Of a stretch of DNA of 64,000 nucleotides, positions 52,510-62,417 are shown piece after piece. The notes under the pieces were generated by a model. That model saw nothing but the letters and a program-made list of their open reading frames with translations. It did no database searches and had not been told where the DNA came from. The stretch is from the NCBI RefSeq assembly GCF_963678635.1, contig NC_087062.1:68061415-68125414 (forward strand), read 5' to 3'. This DNA is from Symsagittifera roscoffensis (lineage: Eukaryota; Xenacoelomorpha; Acoela; Convolutidae). The position numbers and the translations under genes were made by a program. How positions within the stretch are numbered: position 1 is the first letter of the stretch; every line of letters starts with the position of its first letter.

Positions 52510-53857
52510 GTCTAGACTATGTGCAAGTTTCGGAGTTTAATTAGATTGATTGAGATCTGTTAATTGAAGAAAAAATTAATTTCAACTATGCCCTAGCGTA
52601 CATAAACTTGGGTACGATTTTCTGGATCACTGCGAGTGTTTAATGCTAATCTTTTCAGTATAATGGTCGAGGTAAAATGTGTCATCCATGATTGTTTGTT
52701 TTATAATCATAAGGAGTATGTTTTCTTTTTTTTTTTAGATTTTTGCGATAACTTCCGTTCATTGTGAATGTGGAAAAGTTTTATGTTTTGTTGTATAGCA
52801 GATGCGACTTGAGATTAATTTTCTTGGTTTTCTCAAAACTAGCTTAAATTTCTTTCTCTCGATTTTTTTTTACTTAACGGCGTTTTTCCGTTCTAATTGC
52901 GGTGGTGTTTTGTTTTTGATGTGATGATTTTTAATGGTTTTTTTGAAATATTTTTTTTTCAATTTATTGTGAATTGTAGTGGTTTCAATCGAAACAACTT
53001 GAAAGTGATTCTTTCGGTTTCTTGAATTTATTTTTTGTTTTAATGATTTTACTGAGTATAAGCATCCTAATTGCGGTTATGTTTCATCCTTTGTTTTTCT
53101 TTAATTGTTCAGTTTTTGCTTTTTTTCAAACCTCTGTGAATTTAGAACTGGCTTAACTGTAGGTTTGTTCATCAAAAATTTTTTTTAGAGTGATTGCCCT
53201 GGCTTTCTCAAATAGTGTTTTATTTTCTTTTTTTTTACTTTATTGCGTTATTGCATTCTAATTGCGCACATATTTCATTTTTGGGAGAATTTTTTGGGAG
53301 AATTTTGGGAGAATTTTTTTGATGATCTTTCAAGTGTTCTTTATTATAGCTAAAAAGGGGCTCGTTTCTACCTAATGTATCGGTTAAGGCTAATTTTTTC
53401 ACCTAATGCATTTTATAGAAATCTTTCAACTCTTTGGCTTAGATTTGATTACTGAAAAAACGAACATGATTAGCTAGCGATATGCTAAAAGTTTGTTGAT
53501 TGTTTTTGTTCTAGCATTAAATGGTTGTTATTTACACGGTTGCTGCATATTCTTTCGTACAAAAGGAGCGTCCTAATTTGGCTTGGGTAATTAAAAAAAT
53601 CGGAGATTTTGGATTCGACCAAAAAAGCGTTAGATCAAAAATTCTCATGAGCAAGCGATTATCTACACAAAAATGTATGACACTTTTTCACGTAAAAAAA
53701 CTCCGTTTTTGGTTTATCTGGATTATTTTTTGAAAAATATCCTGTCAAATCTGAGTTTTTGGGTTCAACTGAAAAAACGAACGGTAAAAAATTTCCTTAT
53801 ATAAATCAAATTGCTATGCACAAAACTTATAACATAAAAAGTTATGGTCTTTGAAAA
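52510..53857. other. Non-genic T-rich DNA left of copy B
   Basis: No gene is supported. A GGGAGAATTTT unit repeats three times at about 53283-53320. Confidence 0.4.
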
Positions 53858-54267
53858 TGAGTTATGACCGATGGGTATAACTCATAGAGTAATTTCGGAT
53901 AGGGTACACCGTCTGCTCGTCACACTATCTTATTTTCGGCCGGATAGATTCGTGCAACTTCTTAGTCTAATACCGATCCTAATCTTACTCTTATACTATC
54001 TAGTCTCAGGTTGTTTAACTAGTCTCTGCTAGGCTCAATAGATCTAGGGTATACTGGTTTATTGCGGCTGCTGAAGTACTCGGGAGAGTTCAACTAATTT
54101 CTAAGTTAAATTCAAATCTCTCTGGTGCTGAAATTACAAGTAATTTCAGCACTTACAAATAAGTGGATTGTTAGTTAGATGGATCATGATTGGTTAAGAT
54201 TAAATACTTTACATTGGTAAAATATCTAATTTATCCAATCATAAAATGTAGTTTAGATCAGGTTCCA
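53858..54267 (-). repeat. 3' LTR of copy B
   Basis: This 410-bp repeat has TGGAACC at 54267 and ends TCA at 53858 on the minus strand. It is close to the LTRs of A except for the 11-base loop of the terminal inverted repeat, which is different sequence. The internal palindrome (54125-54152) is perfect. Confidence 0.93.
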
Positions 54268-55858
54268 CCCATCCGGGTTTTACAGAGTTTTTTAGAATAG
54301 TTTTTCTGCAATTCGAAAGATGGATGATGGACGTTGGTATTTGGCGAACATCTTATTTCTTCTGGGTTTTCTTATTAGAGAAGTCCCAGATTCAATCATT
54401 GTGTCTTCTCAAGACAACGACTGGGTTTTCGCAACAAACTCAAATCTGATTTCAGAATGGTTGGCTATGTCAGGTTTTTCTGTTTCATTGGTGAGAACTT
54501 CTTTGTGTTTGACCTTGTCTGGGAATGGCGTGGAGATTGTGCGTGGAGGGGATGCCTGGTTACTCGGATCTGTACGTATACTTGAACATCGAGGTGGTCA
54601 TTGGTCTAGTTCAATGAAGTCCTTTTCTGCGAAGTCAAGTCGTACTCTAAATCCTTTGAGTTGTGATTGTGGGCGGCATATTGATTGTAGTTGGCCATTC
54701 TTTCTCGAGTGTAGTAGGGTCGTTTTGTCTTTGGATGTTCGTCCTTGGTGTTGTATTCTGATCTATGTATTGCATAATGTAATTTACATTTTATAAAACT
54801 TTTATTAGTTTAATATTTTTTAATTATGATTTTAGTTAGTTGTTTTCACAAAAGCTTTTTGTTTTAGTTCAGTTATTTTAAAGAGTTACTCACCCTTGAG
54901 TAGCTCTTATTAAAAATAGGAGTGTGGTCACAAAGCGTGGATGTAGCACGGTGGGTTAGGCCGGCTATAGAGCATGCTCAGGACGTCCTTCCTGGTGGGT
55001 TAGGCCAGGAGTGGGAGTATGATTGCATGCGGTTTTTGTGAGAGGTCCTGTTATGTGACAACGTTTTATGTTGGGTTTGTTGTGGTTTTTCTTATGTTTT
55101 GTTGGTTGTGTCCTTTTTTCAAAAATCAAATTGTTTGTGGTATGGGTTTGTCTTTCGACTTTTTTGTGTTTTATTATTTCTTTCTTAGACTTTATAATAG
55201 TCTTCAAAAGAATAAATTATCCAGTTTTAAACTGGGTTAGTCCGGTTTGGGTACCGTTGGTTTCCTTTTCTTAGTCATGCTGTTATGCTATGTGTTGTGG
55301 TGTTTAGTAAGCTGCATTGGTTAGTTTTGTTTAGTATATAATTCCTTTCCAACCGGGTTAAAGGAAAGTTTGAAACGTGTTATCTTGTGTTAGGGTTATC
55401 GAGTGTGAAAGCTTGGAACTGAAATTCATTATTTTAAACAATTCTTCGTGGGCGAGCTGTGCAAGTTTGGATAGAATTCTTATGCGAGTGAATGAAAATA
55501 TCAAAAGGTTAGTACTGCATTTGCTTCTTATGAATTTACTACATAGAATTTTAATTTTACTGCTAGTTGTTGTGGGAAATTAAGTTACAAATTTTCATCA
55601 TTATTAGATTTACTGCTTGTGGGGGAAAAATTTATAAATTAATTTACTGCATTGGTATTATATTTATTTAATTGTTGGTGCAAAAATTTAATAGGGTTTT
55701 AAACAGTTTTGAAGAAGTTTGCTATTTTTTATTTTTCTTTTGTGAATTTTTCAGATGATCTAGGATGAAGGCTAAAATTCTAAAGAAAACATGGATAAAG
55801 AATGGTGAGTTTCTAATATTTGAATTAATTAGTAATATGTATAATTCATACTTACCTG
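54268..55858 (-). other. 3' noncoding region of copy B
   Basis: This is homologous to 26643-28252. Directly after the stop of the 602-aa ORF it has CAG|GTAAGT, a consensus splice donor (55855 and down), and GTTTTCTTTAG, a plausible acceptor, 76 bases on (ending at 55780). Copy A has CTAAGT instead. A 158-codon antisense frame (54320-54796, plus strand) is present near the LTR. Confidence 0.55.
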
Positions 55859-57667
55859 TTAGTCGTCGGGGAAGAAACCGTGGGGGAAAATGTCGTGGAT
55901 GAGATCTGAAGTTGTTAGTAGTTTGGCTAAGATGCGGATGATATTTTTAGTTTGAAGCAGTGGCCAAAGCAATTGAAGTGCCTTAATGGTGGTTAGTTCT
56001 TCAGTGCCAACTGCAAATTCATAAGGTGTGTTTTGGATTAGATTATATAATTTGTGGATGAATTTAGTGTTATGGATGAATTCTAAAATGGGGATTTCTA
56101 TAGGTTGTACAAACTCGTGTGGGATGAGGAAGGGTCGGGATTCTTCTGCGTTGAAGGTCTTGGTGATGGGACAAAAGATATACATTTGGGTTATGGGATC
56201 ATAATTTCGAAGAATACCATGAAGGTTAGTATCTTTAATGCAATATGTGAAGTTAAGAAAGAATGGTGAGGTGTATTTGGAATTGATGAATTGAAAACGA
56301 TGGTGTGGTTGTCTGGAGGGAGTGTATAGGTCAAAGTGATTTTGGATGAAACGATAATAAGTATATGTGTGTGTTTGTTTAGTGCGCAACATAATATCGT
56401 GTGAGCAGTGCAAATCTTTTTCATGTGGTGCAAAGAAATGAAAGGTTAGTGAGAATATTTGGAAGCGTTCTTTAAAACTTTCGTAGGCTTGCGTGTCTGT
56501 TAGTGCTTCTGAGATAATGTGGTCAAACTTGCGATCGAAGATATTTAGTGTAAATACATATGGTGTTTTAATGAAAAATTTCTCGGTGATTTGTGGGTTA
56601 GCGAAGCGATCGTCGTCTAAGAATTGATCTTGGTTAGTTCTGATGATGTTATGATCGTAATATTCTAGTGTATATTCATTAGCTCGGGGTGCAGTGTGTG
56701 TTTTTAGTGATTTTTTGTATCCAATGTAAGTAAATTGTCTAGGTGTTAGTGGTGTAGTGAGTCGATATAGCATGTCCTTATTTCGTTCTATATCGATATG
56801 AGTGTTAGATAAAGGTAAGCAAAGGGGATTTGTAAAATGATAATATGAGGTCCAAGGAAGGGTAGGCATTAAAACGTATTCGTCTACAAAGTTACGTGTC
56901 TCGTTAGTGTCATGAGGGGTGCTTAAGGTGTATTGTGGAAATGAGGGTAAGGTGATAGCTAAAAATTCTTTTGTGTTAGTGTGTTGTGGATGGTTGATAT
57001 ATTCACGGGCTGTTCCTGGTTTCGCTGGGAAAGGATGGTTGGGGAACTTCCTTTTAAAAGTGCGGTAAGCTCTATTAGTGCTGAGTGAAGATTCAGTAGT
57101 TGTGGATGATGGTGCTAATGAATCAGTATAAATTGTAGAGGGTGTAGGGGTAGGAGGGTTGGATGAATCTATTGTGGATGAGATTTGGTTTATGGTTGGG
57201 GTGTCAAGGTGATAGGATTGTTGTTGTAGGGTAATGAAATTATCTAGTTCTGGGGAGATTCGGGGGGTGTCTGAAGAATGAGATGATTGGTCTGAGTGAA
57301 GTGAGGAGTAGGTTGGAGTGACTTGGGAAGCATAAGAGGGTGTAGAATTGGTTGGGTCAGGGTTATTTGGTAGTATGGGTTGAAAAGGGGGTTGGGAAAA
57401 ATTTAAGGGATTGGTGTGAAAATTATTTGATGGAGATGGTTCAGAGTCGGCAAATTCATCGGGGGTTTCAATATTCGGGTTATTGAGTTGTGAGATGGAG
57501 TATAAAACTGAGATGTGTGAATTAGTATCGGAATTCATGCCGGATGTTACATTACTGGATGGGAAATCGGGTGGCGGAAAAGCAAAAAGTGGTATTATTG
57601 GGATTGGAGTGGTGAGGTTGGTTGGGTGGGAATTTGATCGGTGTAGGGATCCAAGTTGTCGGCTCAT
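55859..57667 (-). CDS. 602-aa protein of unknown family, copy B
   Basis: This is the counterpart of the 601-aa ORF at 24837-26642. The start again overlaps env by ATGA (57667-57664). The Ser/Pro-rich N-terminal part carries most of the changes, including a one-residue length difference. The C-terminal 400 residues are almost unchanged, with substitutions such as Leu to Phe and Arg to Lys. Strong conservation of the folded part between two insertions is the best evidence that the protein matters to the element. Confidence 0.75.
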   Translation of the reverse strand: MSRQLGSLHRSNSHPTNLTTPIPIIPLFAFPPPDFPSSNVTSGMNSDTNSHISVLYSISQLNNPNIETPDEFADSEPSPSNNFHTNPLNFSQPPFQPILPNNPDPTNSTPSYASQVTPTYSSLHSDQSSHSSDTPRISPELDNFITLQQQSYHLDTPTINQISSTIDSSNPPTPTPSTIYTDSLAPSSTTTESSLSTNRAYRTFKRKFPNHPFPAKPGTAREYINHPQHTNTKEFLAITLPSFPQYTLSTPHDTNETRNFVDEYVLMPTLPWTSYYHFTNPLCLPLSNTHIDIERNKDMLYRLTTPLTPRQFTYIGYKKSLKTHTAPRANEYTLEYYDHNIIRTNQDQFLDDDRFANPQITEKFFIKTPYVFTLNIFDRKFDHIISEALTDTQAYESFKERFQIFSLTFHFFAPHEKDLHCSHDIMLRTKQTHTYTYYRFIQNHFDLYTPSRQPHHRFQFINSKYTSPFFLNFTYCIKDTNLHGILRNYDPITQMYIFCPITKTFNAEESRPFLIPHEFVQPIEIPILEFIHNTKFIHKLYNLIQNTPYEFAVGTEELTTIKALQLLWPLLQTKNIIRILAKLLTTSDLIHDIFPHGFFPDD

Positions 57668-60279
57668 CGTGGGCTAAAAAAATTATTATTTTGAGACTGA
57701 AAAGCGGTGGTATGGGGTTGTTCTATAATTTGTTCATAAGTATTTTCATCTTGTGAGTGGTGTGGCATTATATGTTGGATGGGACTTTGTGATATGGTTG
57801 GTCTAAAATTATTATGTGTTATGGCTAAATTTCGAAAATTACGTGGGACTAGGGATAATGGATGGTTATGTGGTAGGGGTGGTAACTGTGGTGCTGTTGG
57901 TGTTGTGTCTGCATTGTTATGTTCTTCGTCGTATGTGTTCTGTCTTGTTGCTATTTTTGTGTTATATTCTTTTATTTGTGCGTCTAAAAGAATTTTGTTT
58001 ATAGATGTAGAAACTATTCCAAAAAATCCTGCAAATAGTATGCGTGCTACACTTGCTTGTCTATTGACTTGTGTGTGTATAGCACATGTGTTATAGATTC
58101 CTTTTAAGAGTGAAAAAAGAAATCCAATAAAGTTAAACATTGCGTATAAAATAGTCAGTTTTTCTAAGATGTAGTAGGGCCATCCTAGAAAATCAAGAAT
58201 TTCATTCTTGAGTGTAACAAAGCTAAAAATATTGATAGGTGATATATCTTGGGGACGGTATTTTTCACCGTTTAGATATATATAATCTTTAATGTCTTTA
58301 AAATATCCGCTATAGTCTTGCGTATAGATGTCTGCAAATCCTGCGGTTTCGGCAAGTTTGCGTAAGTTTTGGTCAATTGATTGTCTTTGTATTGTGTCCA
58401 TTTGTGTTAATAATTCCTGGAATTGTTGTGTTCTAATGTGATGTTGAATATCTGATTTTGAGTATATTCCTATTGATTGTAAGTCTATATTTGGGTTTCG
58501 AGCGATAGCGCGAATGCTTTTTGGTGAAATTTTTTTGAGTGATTGCATTAATGTGGGATATGGGGTGAGAAGGTAATATTTATCTTCATCAGGGTTTAGT
58601 TGTACTACGTTGTGGCTATTTTCTGATCCACATGGAACTGCGGTATCCCAGAAATAGGTTCTTCGTGAAAGTGTGTCAACGAAATGTACTTTATTCTGAT
58701 AAAAGATAGGGATTCTTTTATAACATCGTTTATCTTCAAAAACGTATAGTGGTGATACTTTTTTAGTACAAGTATAAAACCATAAGATGTTTCCTTCATA
58801 GTCTAAAAAATTTGATCTATTTCCTGATAGTAAATATCCTGCGTAGGGTATTTTTAATACTGCTAGTGCAAGTGATTGTAATATTTGTGTTCTTTCTAAT
58901 TCGCATAGTTGGTGTAGTGTTTCTAATTCGGAGAGTGACATTTCTTGAAAAATTCGGCTAATCGTGTAGTCTAGTTTCATATCTAAGTGAATATCATAGT
59001 GGATATTACCAAAATATGTACTATTCATTAGTGATAGTTCTTGTAAACGTGTGCTTTGATCGTTTTGGGGTTTTAAATGTCCACCAGGTTGACCTGTATT
59101 CTTTTGAAAATTAACTGGTATATATGATGTTCCTTCGTTTAGGGGATGACTTGTGGCGTATGGGTCGACTTTTATTTTTCCAGTGGTCATGTCGAATCCA
59201 TTTTCGTATTCAACTAATATTTCAGAGTATTGTGTTTTGTGAAGTGGGTTTCTGTATTTACATGCAAGTTCTGTTTCTTGATATATTTGAAAACGTGTTA
59301 ATTTATTTTCTATATTATGAATGTTTCGAAAATTAGAACTTATTTTTCGTAATGGATTTACTTGTTCATATGGTATTGATTGTATAAAATATTTTTCGTG
59401 AAATTTTATCATACGAGCGTGTATTTTTGCTACTTGAAATGTTGTACATGTGTCTTCGGGGAACCAAACAATTGTTGCTTGTGTTCTGGTTGTAGGGTCG
59501 CAATAACCTTGGTCGTTTTTACGAGGTAATCTAATTCCTTGATAAATCATTGTGTTGTCTGATAAATCTCGTGTGAGTTGTATTTTTTCGAGTTGTATTT
59601 TCCAATCGAAAAACATTCTTTCTTGGTATCCTTTATTTTTTGTGTCTGCTTTGCAGTTTGATGGATCATTTATACCAATGTGTGGTATCCAGTGTTTATC
59701 GTGCATGTCATAGGTTAATCGTCCGTGTGCGCCGTTGTATGGGTATTTTTCATCTAATTTTATATGTCCTTGATATCTTTCAAGTTCTGCTTGATGTACA
59801 GAATCTGAAAAAACTTGGAAATATACTAAATTTCTATCTGTGTTTTTATTTTTTGTGATGTTTAGTCGGAGTAACTCGTTTTTACAATCTTCGGGATTGA
59901 GATGTAAAAGTCGTTCTATATTACTCTGGTAGAATGATTCATGGTCAAGTCGGTTTTTATTTCCGTTTGAGACTTGTGAACAATGTACTTTCTTTTCAGA
60001 AAATGTTGCTGTGAATTTATATCCTATAACTGTAGTTGCTCGGGCTTTTGAATAAAGTGTTGCTATGACATTTGTAGTTTCTATGGCTTGGGGTTCTGTT
60101 TCGCACTGTGATACTTGATTTATTGCATACTTGTGTAGTGTTTTTTGTTCGTTTTCTTCACAATCGTAATGTGTTACTAATAAATCTTGGGGTCCTGTGC
60201 GGGGAGAAGGGTTTATGTTTTGATTTGAGATTACTAGAAAAAAGAGTTGGAGAAAAATTAATAATTTTAGAAAATACAT
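57664..60279 (-). CDS. env: Envelope-like glycoprotein, copy B (871 aa)
   Basis: This is the full-length homologue of env at 22222-24840. It has the signal peptide, cysteine pattern, hydrophobic segments near the C-terminus and Pro-rich tail in the same order. Changes cluster in the middle of the ectodomain (about residues 150-420) and in the tail, while the last 250 residues before the tail are nearly invariant. It has a single copy here, so the tandem duplication is private to A. Confidence 0.8.
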   Translation of the reverse strand: MYFLKLLIFLQLFFLVISNQNINPSPRTGPQDLLVTHYDCEENEQKTLHKYAINQVSQCETEPQAIETTNVIATLYSKARATTVIGYKFTATFSEKKVHCSQVSNGNKNRLDHESFYQSNIERLLHLNPEDCKNELLRLNITKNKNTDRNLVYFQVFSDSVHQAELERYQGHIKLDEKYPYNGAHGRLTYDMHDKHWIPHIGINDPSNCKADTKNKGYQERMFFDWKIQLEKIQLTRDLSDNTMIYQGIRLPRKNDQGYCDPTTRTQATIVWFPEDTCTTFQVAKIHARMIKFHEKYFIQSIPYEQVNPLRKISSNFRNIHNIENKLTRFQIYQETELACKYRNPLHKTQYSEILVEYENGFDMTTGKIKVDPYATSHPLNEGTSYIPVNFQKNTGQPGGHLKPQNDQSTRLQELSLMNSTYFGNIHYDIHLDMKLDYTISRIFQEMSLSELETLHQLCELERTQILQSLALAVLKIPYAGYLLSGNRSNFLDYEGNILWFYTCTKKVSPLYVFEDKRCYKRIPIFYQNKVHFVDTLSRRTYFWDTAVPCGSENSHNVVQLNPDEDKYYLLTPYPTLMQSLKKISPKSIRAIARNPNIDLQSIGIYSKSDIQHHIRTQQFQELLTQMDTIQRQSIDQNLRKLAETAGFADIYTQDYSGYFKDIKDYIYLNGEKYRPQDISPINIFSFVTLKNEILDFLGWPYYILEKLTILYAMFNFIGFLFSLLKGIYNTCAIHTQVNRQASVARILFAGFFGIVSTSINKILLDAQIKEYNTKIATRQNTYDEEHNNADTTPTAPQLPPLPHNHPLSLVPRNFRNLAITHNNFRPTISQSPIQHIMPHHSQDENTYEQIIEQPHTTAFQSQNNNFFSPR

Positions 60280-61399
60280 GTGTATGATAATCCTGAGTAT
60301 GGGTTATAAAATGTGATGTAACCAATTGTCTTTTTGGTATATCTATCGTATTTATATATTACTTCAGTGGTTATAAATGGTGGTGGTAGTGATTGAGCTG
60401 TTATGTTTGGTGAGTTTAATGGGTAGGGATGTTGAGTAATGTTGTTTAATTTAACTGTGATTTCAAACTTTAATTGTAAACTGTTTTGTTGGAGTATTTG
60501 GATATTGTGATCACGGATATCGTCGTGAATGTCTTGTCGGTATTGTAATCTATTAAGTGCCCAGTTGTGGAGGCGATTACTTTCTAGATGTTGTCCAAAT
60601 AATGGTGGAGGTGCTGTAAATGTATTCCAATCTAGTCTTAAAGGGATATTTGTTGATGATTGTTCTCGATATCTGGCGTCGAGATTATTTGGAAAATTTA
60701 AGTTAAAAGTGGTGGTGAAATCTGGCTTATTGATGGTGTTGATGGTAGTGATAATGTTTCTGGTAGTGATGAGGATGTTGTTGTATCCGTAGAAATATCT
60801 ATTGGATCATTGACTGAATTTAATTCACCTTGTGTAAATGAATGTGTTGTCCAATATGGTAGTCGTGATGCCTGGTTTGGGGGGTTAAAGGGATTTTCAC
60901 GTATTTGTTCAGATGTTGGTGTTGAACCTAAGTAATCTGATGGTAGGCTTGAGGTGCTACGTTGTGAAAGAAGCGTAGGGGTTTCTGGTAATATACCAAT
61001 GGGGTTTTCTGGAGTGTTTTGTGATGGGGATTGAGGTATATCAAAATGAACTCGGGGAGTTTGAAAATTCCTGTTTCGTCGAGGATGTATAATTTGTCTA
61101 TTTATTTCGACTGTATTTTGGTTTTGACTAGGATTTCTTATTCTACTTAATTCTTGTGGTAGTGTTGGGTATAAGTTATATGTTGGTTCGCTTAGAGGTG
61201 CTTGTCGTTGAACTGGTTCTAGTGGTTCTGATAAACGAGCGTGTCGTTCTTCAAAAGTGTATGGGTTATCTTGAAAGGAAATTCGTGTAGATGTTTGAGG
61301 ATTATTGGTAGTTGAAGGTGTTGTTGGGTTATCTTGGGATGATGTCGGTGAAGACTGACTTGGTGACTTTTGGGTAGCAATTTTTGATAGATTTTTGGT
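60267..61399 (-). pseudogene. ATG-less ORF, copy B, frameshifted
   Basis: This is homologous to 19343-20476. It opens after a TAG at 61402-61400 and ends with a TAA 13 bases inside env. One base is missing relative to A in the CCACCACC run near 60710, which breaks the frame about 150 codons before the end. There is also no Met start in the upstream part. Confidence 0.6.
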
Positions 61400-61419
61400 C
61401 TATTCTTTTAGTGAAAAAG

Positions 61420-61596
61420 TTAATGTTTATTAAAGTATTCTTCTAAGAAAAGAATTAGGAGGATTGTTGCTAGAGCGAATGTGATGATTGCTTTCTTTAT
61501 ACATTTGCATATGGTCAAAATGAGGGATGATAGAAATGTTATGAAAATTACAAATAGTAGAAAAATATCAGTTCTACTGAAAATAGTTCGTATCAT
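61420..61596 (-). CDS. TM2 small hydrophobic protein, copy B (58 aa)
   Basis: ATG at 61596. It keeps both hydrophobic segments and the Cys-Lys-Cys-Ile-Lys-Lys linker of the copy A protein (19146-19334), with conservative changes (Ala to Thr, Phe to Ile, Tyr to Phe). It ends four residues earlier than in A. It now starts after the TM1 stop instead of overlapping it. Confidence 0.6.
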   Translation of the reverse strand: MIRTIFSRTDIFLLFVIFITFLSSLILTICKCIKKAIITFALATILLILFLEEYFNKH

Positions 61597-61607
61597 TTAG
61601 ACAAGTT

Positions 61608-61823
61608 TTATAAATCGTACCTGTGGATATAATCAAGGGTTTTTGAAAGTTGGAGAAATAGTTCGAATATAGTGTAGAAAATTAAAAAAATATTACAAAA
61701 AATGATTAAGAGTATTAGAAAAGATTCAAGGATATCAAAAAGAAATATTATGAAAGTTTCAAGCATCGTAAAAAATTGTTTGAGGTTTGTGATAATTTTA
61801 GTGACTGTTTGATAGAAGAGCAT
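61608..61823 (-). CDS. TM1 small hydrophobic protein, copy B (71 aa)
   Basis: This is the homologue of 18919-19149. The hydrophobic core is nearly unchanged; differences lie mostly in the first 20 residues. A TAC-to-TAA-type change removes the last five codons and with them the ATGA overlap with TM2. Confidence 0.55.
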   Translation of the reverse strand: MLFYQTVTKIITNLKQFFTMLETFIIFLFDILESFLILLIIFCNIFLIFYTIFELFLQLSKTLDYIHRYDL

Positions 61824-62417
61824 TTAAGAAATGGCTTCGTGATCGAATATTTTTTGTTTTTTGGGGCAATTTTCAAGTGTGGTCGGATTATTTATTAGTT
61901 TTTTGACAAGTGGGTTGAGTTTTGTAAAAGATTGTTGGGGGCAATTTTTATGGTGATCGGGAGGTCTTCTTTGTCTTTATTTTCATTTGTCAAATGATCT
62001 GGGGTATTTTTGAGATTTTTATACTTTAGGCTAAATAAAATGGTCGTTCTTTTACTTTAGGCTAATTTAACATATTTGTTTGGGGGGTATTTGAGGGCTG
62101 AGTTGGGGAAATATTGTTGATCTTTGGTTTATTAGATAAGGGAGGGTTATGATATTATGGTGATATTTATTTTAGTTGTCAAGTTGGAGTGGTTTGCTTA
62201 TTTTTGACCTGGAGGTCGTAGAGTTATAGTTATAGATATGCCTGGAGTTTAATATTTTTCGTCTAGTTGGTTTGTGTTAAAGTTATAGAAGGTGACGGAT
62301 TGGATGAATCCTATTGGCTAATTTTGAACTAGAATCGCTGCGTGTTTATCAGCATGTTATCTTGAAAAATGAAAGTGTAAAATGTTTCAGAGGTGCAAAG
62401 ATTTTTAAATGTAGAAT
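61824..62417 (-). other. Spacer between integrase and TM1, copy B
   Basis: This noncoding counterpart of 18321-18918 keeps the paired TTAGCCTAAAGTA-like motifs (inverted here, about 62027-62066). Confidence 0.45.

Noticed and set aside
54965..55207. 80-codon sense-strand ORF in the 3' noncoding region of copy B
   Set aside because: The matching sequence in copy A has a stop in the middle and no frame conservation, so it is taken as chance.
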